A DNA stretch of 25,740 nucleotides from positions 1-25,740 of the IMG/VR virus record IMGVR_UViG_3300022934_000156; one strand, 5' to 3'. The position numbers and the translations under genes were made by a program. Below are positions 13,870-18,912 of this stretch, one piece after another. Below the pieces are notes generated by a model. That model was given only the letters and a program-made list of their open reading frames with translations, was not told the DNA's origin and made no database searches. The stretch comes from a virus. Positions within the stretch are counted from its first letter, which is position 1, and each line of letters begins with the position of its first letter.

Positions 13870-14123
13870 GAGAACTAAGATTACCGGTGTGGACCGTGGT
13901 GTGTGGCGAGCGGTGCAGGTGGTTTCCTGACCATGCCTCTGCAAAGGAGTTTGCAAACAATGAATGGGACAAAGAAGCGGACGGTGTGCCCTTTGTCGAA
14001 TCGAAAACCATTTGGGATGTGGAAGAGGTCTGCGAGATTCTGAACAACATTGAATCGTTTGCGGACAACGCACCGGTTAAGGGGGAGCTTCGACTAAGTG
14101 TTTTTGCTGATCGGATGGCTTGA
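13866..14123 (+). CDS. Hypothetical protein
   Basis: 85 residues, start at the ATGA overlap with AGGAGG eleven or so bases upstream. Begins with strands (RLPVWTVVCGERCRWFPDHASAKEFANN), resembling the short 'strand plus helix' phage proteins that modify or sense small ligands, then an acidic region. No family recognised. Confidence 0.6.
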   Translation: MRELRLPVWTVVCGERCRWFPDHASAKEFANNEWDKEADGVPFVESKTIWDVEEVCEILNNIESFADNAPVKGELRLSVFADRMA

Positions 14124-14130
14124 AAAACGA

Positions 14131-14436
14131 ATGCGGACACCGGACTTTGAAGAAAAACCACAGCCGTATTTCAGATATCCGATGCCCGATCCTTACCACG
14201 GTTTTTTTGAAAAGAGGAAAACACAAATGCAGACAGTAGGCGAAGCCGCCGAGGCTAGATACTCCGGCCTCACTTATGACCATGCCCTGCCGCAGGGCTG
14301 GGTAGATCAGTGCTGTGACAAAGGCCTTGATCCGCGAGGCCATTTCGTTTGGCTTTACGACGATTACGTTGGAAGGCCTGCCCCTATCACTGACGAGGGG
14401 GATCGGATTGTGTCCCTGCTCGCCCGTGATCCGTAG
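14131..14436 (+). CDS. Hypothetical protein with uncertain start
   Basis: From ATG 14131 the protein has 101 residues; a second start at ATG 14227 (69 residues) has the better ribosome-binding site (AAGAGG, nine bases before it). The Tyr/Pro-rich segment between them (PQPYFRYPMPDPYHGFFEKR) may be coding or leader. The C-terminal part (YDHALPQGWVDQCCDKGLDPRGHFVWLYDDY) looks like a folded unit. It ends before a terminator that opens the cassette array. Confidence 0.5.
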   Translation: MRTPDFEEKPQPYFRYPMPDPYHGFFEKRKTQMQTVGEAAEARYSGLTYDHALPQGWVDQCCDKGLDPRGHFVWLYDDYVGRPAPITDEGDRIVSLLARDP

Positions 14437-14477
14437 GCGCTAGCACCTACGCCAAGCCGCCTTCGGGCGGCTTTTTT
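14432..14477 (+). terminator. Hairpin pair and intrinsic terminator
   Basis: CGTAGG/CCTACG (about 14432-14452) makes a first hairpin; AGCCGCC-TTCG-GGCGGCT (14455-14472) followed by six T is a textbook terminator with a stable TTCG loop. It separates the small-gene operon from the cassette array. Confidence 0.9.
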
Positions 14478-14522
14478 GTGCCCAAAGAAATTTTAAAAAG
14501 AGCATTGCAGGGCGGGGCGGTG

Positions 14523-14574
14523 TATGCGATAGTTCGGGTGCGGCAATCCTGCCGCATACTTTGGGAGATATACC
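14523..14574 (+). promoter_or_regulatory. Leader cassette 2
   Basis: TATGCGATA (14523-14531), GTTCGGG, hairpin TGCGGC-AATCCT-GCCGCA (14539-14556), ACTTTGGGAG (14558-14567), ATG 14575. All four elements occur in the same order and spacing as in the cassettes at 11.1, 15.9, 16.3, 16.8 and 17.8 kb. Confidence 0.75.
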
Positions 14575-15714
14575 ATGCAACATTCGATTGAAAATTCAGA
14601 CCACACCCTGACCCGCTTGCTTCAACAGGTGCAGGACCAAGCCGCCAGATCGCAGGACTTTCTGGCACCGACTAACCAGCTTCAACTTATGACCGGTGAT
14701 CGGGGTGACGGTAGCAAGGTCAGCCAGATTGTTTTGGAGCAATCAGGCGGGATGCCCACTCAGATCCTGACCGCTAATGATGTGGCGTTTGATCAGATCA
14801 GCCAGCGGGCCGGTATCGATGTCCGGACTGCCCGCCGCCTTCAGCAGGATTACTCCACCGAATTCGATGGACTGATCAATGCTATCTGGCAGAAAGAACC
14901 GGCGGTGCGAATGATCCGCACGTTTCAACACGCGACCCATGCCAATCTTGGGGAGGCGAGGGGCTTTCTGAGCGATAAGTTTAAGACCTTCGACAATGTT
15001 CATTTGTTGCAGTCGGCGTTGCCGGAACTGATGGATAGCGATGCCCAATGGCAAGTGGTGAACGGGACGGTGACTGATAAGCGCCTATACCTTCGCTTGA
15101 AATCAGCGGTCATCACCGGCGAGGGCGCGGCGGTTGGCGACATCATGGCGCTGGGAATTGGCATGAGTAACAGCGAAGTCGGTTGCGGTAGCGTGAACGT
15201 TTATCAAATGTTCTGGACGCTGGCCTGCCTTAACGGGATGCAGACCGAAAAGCGCCATCGCAAGTCGCACATCACCGGCGCGCGTGGCGATGCTGATACG
15301 TGGGGCCTGCTGACAGATGAAGCGAAGGATACGGACAATCACGCGCTGGCGCTTCAAATGCGGGATGTGACTAAGGCCTACGCTAGCCGCGAATCATTCG
15401 ATGAAGTGCTGGAAAAAATGAAAACAGCGCATCAAGACAAAGTCGAAGGTTCGCCGCAGTCAGCAGTAGAAGCCATGGGCAAAGTGCTGGCGTTAACTAA
15501 AAAGGATACTGCCAGCCTAATGGACGGCTTGCTCGCCACTATCGGGCAGGCGGGCTATGCCGGTCAGCCAGTAACCCGCGCTACCATGATTAACGCGGTC
15601 ACGGCGGTAGCGCATCAAGCGGACGCGGATAGCGTGGACGATTGGCAGAAACTGGGCGGGCGCGTTCTGGATCTGCCCCGTTCCGATTGGCAACGCGTGG
15701 CGATGGCGGCCTAA
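14575..15714 (+). CDS. DUF932 phage/plasmid-like protein
   Basis: 379 residues. The centre and C-terminus fit the DUF932 family of phages, plasmids and integrative elements: ARGFLSDKFKTFDN (128-141) near the middle, ALPELMD, then a beta-rich region with GIGMSNSEVGCGSVNVYQMFWTLACLNGM. Members often sit beside antirestriction or mobile-element genes; their biochemical role is not proven. It has its own leader cassette and is followed at once by a small gene, so both probably form a two-gene unit ended by the terminator at 15903. Confidence 0.85.
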   Translation: MQHSIENSDHTLTRLLQQVQDQAARSQDFLAPTNQLQLMTGDRGDGSKVSQIVLEQSGGMPTQILTANDVAFDQISQRAGIDVRTARRLQQDYSTEFDGLINAIWQKEPAVRMIRTFQHATHANLGEARGFLSDKFKTFDNVHLLQSALPELMDSDAQWQVVNGTVTDKRLYLRLKSAVITGEGAAVGDIMALGIGMSNSEVGCGSVNVYQMFWTLACLNGMQTEKRHRKSHITGARGDADTWGLLTDEAKDTDNHALALQMRDVTKAYASRESFDEVLEKMKTAHQDKVEGSPQSAVEAMGKVLALTKKDTASLMDGLLATIGQAGYAGQPVTRATMINAVTAVAHQADADSVDDWQKLGGRVLDLPRSDWQRVAMAA

Positions 15715-15715
15715 C

Positions 15716-15883
15716 GTGCCTGCCTATCGCGTGGAAGTAGTGCAGACCAATGTTTTCTATTTTGATGCAGATAGCCCCGAGGAAGCTCGCCAAATCGCTA
15801 CCGAGGATTTTATCTGGGATGAGGATCAGGATGCCCCTAACAGCTACGGCGTTCACTTCAACATTTTTGAGATAGAAAACTGA
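15716..15883 (+). CDS. DpnD/PcfM-like small protein
   Basis: 55 residues, GTG start one base after the DUF932 stop. The pattern YRVEVVQTNVFYFDADSPEEARQIA, then an acidic stretch and a final strand VHFNIFEIE, resembles the short DpnD/PcfM-type proteins (strand, 'D/A-S-xEEA' helix, strand) seen on phages and plasmids. Assignment is by pattern only. Role unknown. Confidence 0.6.
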   Translation: MPAYRVEVVQTNVFYFDADSPEEARQIATEDFIWDEDQDAPNSYGVHFNIFEIEN

Positions 15884-15886
15884 CTT

Positions 15887-15928
15887 ACACTCCCCAAAGT
15901 GTGCCCCGCTCCGGCGGGGCTTTTTTTT
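15887..15928 (+). terminator. Intrinsic terminator with preceding CCCCAA-loop hairpin
   Basis: GCCCCGC-TCCG-GCGGGGC (15903-15920) plus eight T is the terminator. Just before it ACACT-CCCCAA-AGTGT (15887-15902) forms a small hairpin whose sequence CCCCAAAGT is complementary to most of the ACTTTGGGAG box, much like the loop at 8240. Confidence 0.9.
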
Positions 15929-15938
15929 GCCCGAAAGC

Positions 15939-15991
15939 TATGCGATAGTCCGACTGCTGTAATGTTGCGGCGAAACTTTGGGAGAAATTAA
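15939..15991 (+). promoter_or_regulatory. Leader cassette 3
   Basis: TATGCGATA (15939-15947), GTCCGAC, hairpin GCTGT-AATGTT-GCGGC with two G-T pairs (15956-15971), ACTTTGGGAG (15975-15984), ATG 15992. Together with the terminator before it, it is nearly identical to 16273-16342. Confidence 0.75.
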
Positions 15992-16255
15992 ATGGCTAGA
16001 AAATGCAGTATTAATGATCCAGAAATACTTATAAGTAAAATCCGAACCGATGTCCCCATACCTAGAATAAACATTACTTCGGGGTTAGGTCGGGTAATTG
16101 ATTCAATGCCCGTAGGCGGGTGCGTGTATGGCGTCACAGTAAATCAAGCGAAAAGTTTGTGTGCGGCTTTGCATCGAGCGGGTTTTCGCGGGGTGCAACG
16201 CAGGCTCCCAGACGGTAAACAGTTTGCAGTGTGGAAAGCGGAAAAATCCAATTGA
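15992..16255 (+). CDS. Hypothetical protein with VGG..V and basic C-terminus
   Basis: 87 residues. A helix-rich start is followed by a compact region IDSMPVGGCVYGVTVNQAKSLCAALHRAGF and a basic tail (RGVQRRLPDGKQFAVWKA). The order 'strand with VGxxxxV, helix, basic strand ending in WK/WR' is seen in many small phage proteins of unknown role, some of which resemble nucleic-acid binders. Single-gene unit between a leader and a terminator. Confidence 0.65.
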   Translation: MARKCSINDPEILISKIRTDVPIPRINITSGLGRVIDSMPVGGCVYGVTVNQAKSLCAALHRAGFRGVQRRLPDGKQFAVWKAEKSN

Positions 16256-16261
16256 AATCAA

Positions 16262-16287
16262 GCCTCGCTTCGGCGGGGCTTTTTTTT
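16262..16287 (+). terminator. Intrinsic terminator
   Basis: GCCTCGC-TTCG-GCGGGGC (16262-16279, one T-G pair) with eight T. It ends the unit at 15992 and leads directly into the next leader. Confidence 0.9.
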
Positions 16288-16297
16288 GCCCGCAAGG

Positions 16298-16350
16298 TAT
16301 GCGATAGTCCGACTGCCGCAATGTCGCGGCTAACTTTGGGAGAATTTGTT
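16298..16350 (+). promoter_or_regulatory. Leader cassette 4
   Basis: TATGCGATA (16298-16306), GTCCGAC, hairpin GCCGC-AATGTC-GCGGC (16315-16330), ACTTTGGGAG (16333-16342), ATG 16351. Compared with cassette 3, the changes T-to-C and G-kept in the stem convert G-T pairs into G-C pairs, so the fold is kept while bases differ. Confidence 0.75.
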
Positions 16351-16719
16351 ATGGGAACTACAGTCACAATTGAAGATGTCGAATTGGATAGCGGATCCGT
16401 TTATTGCGACCGCGCATATGACATTGTCGAAATCATGAGTAACAGCGGCATCACGTTAGATGATGTGATTCATGAGGCGGTAAGCTCGGGATGGGAATCA
16501 CCGGAATTGGATTTTGATGCCATTGCCGATTGGATTCCGGCAGGCCATGCAACCGACACGCAACTGAGCGATTTGGCGTACCGCATCGCTCGCGAATTTG
16601 TGAGCCGTTTGGATAACGTCCGCCAGTGCGCGGATCGATACCTTGACACTACCCGCCAGCAGGCGGACCGCATCCGCGAATTGGACAGCCGCCTCGGGCC
16701 GGATGCCGCGACAGCGTAG
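16351..16719 (+). CDS. Acidic hypothetical protein with C-terminal helix
   Basis: 122 residues, start fixed by the leader box. The N-terminal part is acidic (TIEDVELDSGSVYCDRAYDIVEIM, DDVIHEAVSSGWESPELDFDAIADWI); the C-terminal third is a long charged helix (VSRLDNVRQCADRYLDTTRQ, then QADRIRELDSRLG). No family recognised. Single-gene unit. Confidence 0.65.
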   Translation: MGTTVTIEDVELDSGSVYCDRAYDIVEIMSNSGITLDDVIHEAVSSGWESPELDFDAIADWIPAGHATDTQLSDLAYRIAREFVSRLDNVRQCADRYLDTTRQQADRIRELDSRLGPDAATA

Positions 16720-16735
16720 GAAACCCCGCCCCAGT

Positions 16736-16762
16736 AGCCCGCCGAATGGCGGGCTTTTTTTT
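16736..16762 (+). terminator. Intrinsic terminator
   Basis: AGCCCGCC-GAAT-GGCGGGCT (16736-16755) with eight T in all. Ends the unit at 16351. Confidence 0.9.
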
Positions 16763-16770
16763 GCCTAGCG

Positions 16771-16823
16771 TATGCGATACCCTGAGCGGGCCGCGATTGG
16801 CGGCGACACTTTGGGAAACTGAT
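16771..16823 (+). promoter_or_regulatory. Leader cassette 5
   Basis: TATGCGATA (16771-16779), CCCTGAGCG, hairpin GCCGC-GATTG-GCGGC (16790-16804), CACTTTGGGA (16807-16816), ATG 16824. Confidence 0.75.
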
Positions 16824-17534
16824 ATGCAACTACTCGATACGCGGGGCGCAAACCCCAAATTGAAAAAAACGGCGGAGCTGGGGAACGTGTTCGGCTCATT
16901 TCGTTACGCGGGCCTATCGCTTTATCCTGACGCGGAATTGTGCCCCGCATCTAAGGCGGCGGGGTGCGCTGATACTTGTTTGGCCGATCAAGGGCGCGGG
17001 CGGTTTGATAACGTGCGCGAAGCGCGACAGCGGAAGGCGGCATTTTTTCGCGAGGATCGCGCGGCTTTTCTTGATCAACTCCACCGCGAGCTATCCAATT
17101 TCGGAAAGCTTTGCGAGCGCGAGGGGCGGCTGGGTGTAGTACGGCTAAATGTTCTGTCCGATGTCCGTTGGGAAATGCTCGGCATACCCCAAGCGCATCC
17201 GAATCTTTTTATGCTGGACTATACAAAGCGGGCGGATCGGCTCTGTAAAACCCCCGATAACTATCGGCTGATTTTCAGTTACAGCGGGCGGCCCCAGTAT
17301 CGCCGCCAAAATGAAAAAGCATTGGCGACACTGTTACCGATTGCGGTTGTATTTCGCGGCGGCTTGCCCGCTAAGTTTCTCGGGCGGCGCGTGATAGACG
17401 GGGACCGCTCCGATTATTTGAACGCAACCGAGGGCACTGGGTGCATTGTCGGATTAACCGCCAAGGGTAGCGCGCGGCGGGATCGCACCGGCTTTGTGAT
17501 CGATAACCCCGACTTGATCGGGTGCGCGTCATGA
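16824..17534 (+). CDS. GP88-like phage protein with conserved Cys cluster
   Basis: 236 residues. The start NPKLKKTAELGNVFGSFRYAG, LSLYPDAELCPASKAAGCADTCLADQGRG and then an R/F-rich stretch with FFREDRAAFLDQL resemble phage proteins usually labelled 'gene product 88' (GP88) or simply hypothetical, which share CP-x-(4,5)-GC-x3-C followed by GRG. The Cys group (Cys42, Cys48 or so, Cys52) could bind a metal or iron-sulfur site. Function unknown. Base composition here is visibly richer in G and C than in the replication operon. Its stop is coupled to the next gene (ATGA). Confidence 0.65.
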   Translation: MQLLDTRGANPKLKKTAELGNVFGSFRYAGLSLYPDAELCPASKAAGCADTCLADQGRGRFDNVREARQRKAAFFREDRAAFLDQLHRELSNFGKLCEREGRLGVVRLNVLSDVRWEMLGIPQAHPNLFMLDYTKRADRLCKTPDNYRLIFSYSGRPQYRRQNEKALATLLPIAVVFRGGLPAKFLGRRVIDGDRSDYLNATEGTGCIVGLTAKGSARRDRTGFVIDNPDLIGCAS

Positions 17535-17728
17535 CTAAGCGGGATCAGTGGCGAGTGAAGGCGGCGCGTTATTTGCGTTGGCATCGGGCGGCCCGCAAAG
17601 CTCCGCTAAACGATTGGGAAAGTAGCGGCGCGTGGCTCCGGATGTATCGCGAGGCGCGGCAGTATGCCGACTACTGGCAACGCCACGGGGAGCAAGCCCG
17701 CGCCCCCAGTTGGTACTATCCCGACTGA
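17531..17728 (+). CDS. Trp-rich basic small protein
   Basis: 65 residues, start at the ATGA overlap with the GP88-like gene. Six Trp and many Arg/Lys (DQWRVKAARYLRWHRAARKA, WLRMYREARQYADYWQRHG) make two or three amphipathic basic helices. It may bind nucleic acid or its coupled neighbour. No family recognised. Confidence 0.6.
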   Translation: MTKRDQWRVKAARYLRWHRAARKAPLNDWESSGAWLRMYREARQYADYWQRHGEQARAPSWYYPD

Positions 17729-17734
17729 AACCAG

Positions 17735-17759
17735 ACCCCGCCACGGCGGGGTTTTTTTT
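17735..17759 (+). terminator. Intrinsic terminator
   Basis: ACCCCGCC-AC-GGCGGGGT (17735-17752) followed by eight T in all. Closes the GP88-like two-gene unit. Confidence 0.9.
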
Positions 17760-17767
17760 GGGCCGCG

Positions 17768-17822
17768 TATGCGATACCCTCGGCGGGCCGCAATGTCGCG
17801 GTGACACTTTGGGAATGTGATT
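17768..17822 (+). promoter_or_regulatory. Leader cassette 6
   Basis: TATGCGATA (17768-17776), CCCTCGGCG, hairpin GCCGC-AATGTC-GCGGT (17787-17802), CACTTTGGGA (17805-17814), ATG 17823. Very close to cassette 5 upstream of the hairpin and to cassette 4 in the hairpin loop. Confidence 0.75.
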
Positions 17823-18242
17823 ATGACAATCGAGTATGTAGTGGTAGCGGATAATCATTGCTGGGGCGCGGGCAAGTCTCTTCGCAAAGCTTTGAGCAAT
17901 GCTCACTTGCGCGAGGATACGCGCCTTTCTTTTTTTGATTGGATTGTTGATGCGGCGGAACTGCGCGAACGGTGGGACAGTTGGTGCAAATGGGGGCGCG
18001 AGGATTGGCGTCACGCGGGCGAGGATGCCAAACCAGTGCAGTGCATGATTTACCCGCTGGATCGTGAGCAGTGGGCATCATGGCGCGTTTGCGACATTAC
18101 CGGCGGGCTATCCGCTACCCCCAGCGACGAGAGCGTGACGGGCCGCGAGGCGTCCGCCCGCCTTCGGGACCTAGTGATCCACGCCGAATGGTGCAACGGT
18201 GAACTGCGGCCCGTGAGCGATCCCGAGGCGTCCGCCCAGTAG
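17823..18242 (+). CDS. Hypothetical protein of the last cassette
   Basis: 139 residues from ATG 17823 (a GTG two codons upstream is too close to the ribosome-binding box). N-terminal strand-helix (TIEYVVVADNHCWGAGKSLRKALSNA), a Trp-rich middle (FFDWIVDAAELRERWDSWCKWGREDW), then YPLDREQWASWRVCDITGG and a charged tail. No family recognised. High G+C, like its neighbour units. Confidence 0.65.
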   Translation: MTIEYVVVADNHCWGAGKSLRKALSNAHLREDTRLSFFDWIVDAAELRERWDSWCKWGREDWRHAGEDAKPVQCMIYPLDREQWASWRVCDITGGLSATPSDESVTGREASARLRDLVIHAEWCNGELRPVSDPEASAQ

Positions 18243-18261
18243 CGCCCGCCGCCGATCCGAT

Positions 18262-18285
18262 AGCCCGCCCCGAGCGGGCTTTTTT
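18262..18285 (+). terminator. Intrinsic terminator of the last cassette
   Basis: AGCCCGC-CCCGA-GCGGGCT (18262-18280) followed by six T in all. Ends the transcription unit at 17823. Confidence 0.9.
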
Positions 18286-18340
18286 GTGCCCGCCGTTCGC
18301 GACAGTTTTTGCTTTTTGGCACGGCTACCCTTTCGGCAGC

Positions 18341-18363
18341 GTATGCGTCCAGGAATCGCATAC
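18341..18363. repeat. Inverted repeat GTATGCG...CGCATAC
   Basis: Seven-base arms GTATGCG (18341-18347) and CGCATAC (18357-18363) around TCCAGGAAT. It sits after a terminator at the place where the other cassettes have TATGCGATA, but no ACTTTGGGAG box or gene follows. Confidence 0.6.
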
Positions 18364-18370
18364 ACCCCCT

Positions 18371-18388
18371 AGTGTTTATGCGGCTTTC
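18371..18388 (-). repeat. Right arm of the 18-base inverted repeat
   Basis: AGTGTTTATGCGGCTTTC, exact reverse complement of 12037-12054. Neither arm extends beyond 18 matching bases. Confidence 0.85.
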
Positions 18389-18778
18389 CGAGCGATTCGC
18401 GGGAGAGCGCCAAAAAAAGCCCTCTAGAATTCACTTTAACTCGCAACCGTAACACGTGGCGCGGGGGCCGCGCCCCGAGAGCCGCCCGAAACGTACCGCG
18501 CCCCCTGCCGCCGGTCCCGTGGGCCGTGGGCCGCCGCCCCAGCGGCGCGGGCCGCGTGTCTAACTGCCTTAAATGTATGTTTACGTCAGTTGACCGGCGC
18601 GGGGGTCCCGTGGGACCCAGTCGCGGAGCGCGTCACCGCCGCCGCAGACCGCCGCCCGTGGCAAAAAATCGCGAAAAATCGCCCCCGCCTGAGCGAGCGG
18701 CTACATGTGCCATGTTTTTCACAAACAGTACTGAGATAAAACGATACGAGTTTGAAAAAACCCGTAAGTGGGAAGAAA

Positions 18779-18818
18779 GGTAACACTTTGTGTTACCGTG
18801 ATACGAAAAGTAACACTT
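18779..18818. repeat. GTAACAC inverted and direct repeats
   Basis: GGTAACAC (18779-18786) and GTGTTACC (18790-18797) form a perfect hairpin with a TTT loop; GTAACACTT occurs at 18780-18788 and again at 18810-18818. These are candidates for a protein-binding or packaging site just before the large terminase gene. Confidence 0.65.
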
Positions 18819-18865
18819 AGGAGTCCCGAGGCCCAAAAATTTATAAAAAAATTCCAAACCTACGG

Positions 18866-18912
18866 TGTCTTATATGCTTTAATAGTTTTCTGTAATTAAA
18901 AGAGCGTCCTAT
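18866..18912 (+). promoter_or_regulatory. AT-rich promoter-like leader of the large terminase gene
   Basis: TATATGCTTTAATAG (18871-18885) in an AT-rich stretch after the GC-rich repeats; it may start the structural operon. The ribosome-binding site is weak (AAAAGAGCG). No hairpin is seen. Confidence 0.35.

Larger units (their letters stand above)
18243..18912. other. Repeat-rich non-coding region before the large terminase gene
   Basis: 670 bases with no credible gene: the frames present are short, Arg/Pro-rich and lack ribosome-binding sites. Contents: terminator 18262-18285; a head-to-head TATGCG hairpin (18341-18363) that looks like a decayed leader; the right arm of the 18-base inverted repeat (18371-18388); GTAACACGTGG (18449-18459); a very GC-rich block with CCCGTGGGCCGTGGGCC (18516-18532); inverted repeat GGTAACAC-TTT-GTGTTACC (18779-18797); GTAACACTT again (18810-18818); an AT-rich promoter candidate at 18871. 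Confidence 0.65.

Noticed and set aside
16103-18014. Several minus-strand frames of 60-160 codons across the cassette array
   Set aside because: They run through the terminators and leaders and share pieces such as SHTLGKKKP only because the leaders are repeated; plus-strand genes have ribosome-binding sites and terminators.
18526-18786. Open frames on both strands in the GC-rich region before the large terminase
   Set aside because: Arg/Pro-rich translations, start inside a GTGGG repeat, no ribosome-binding site, and frames on both strands are open only because of base composition.
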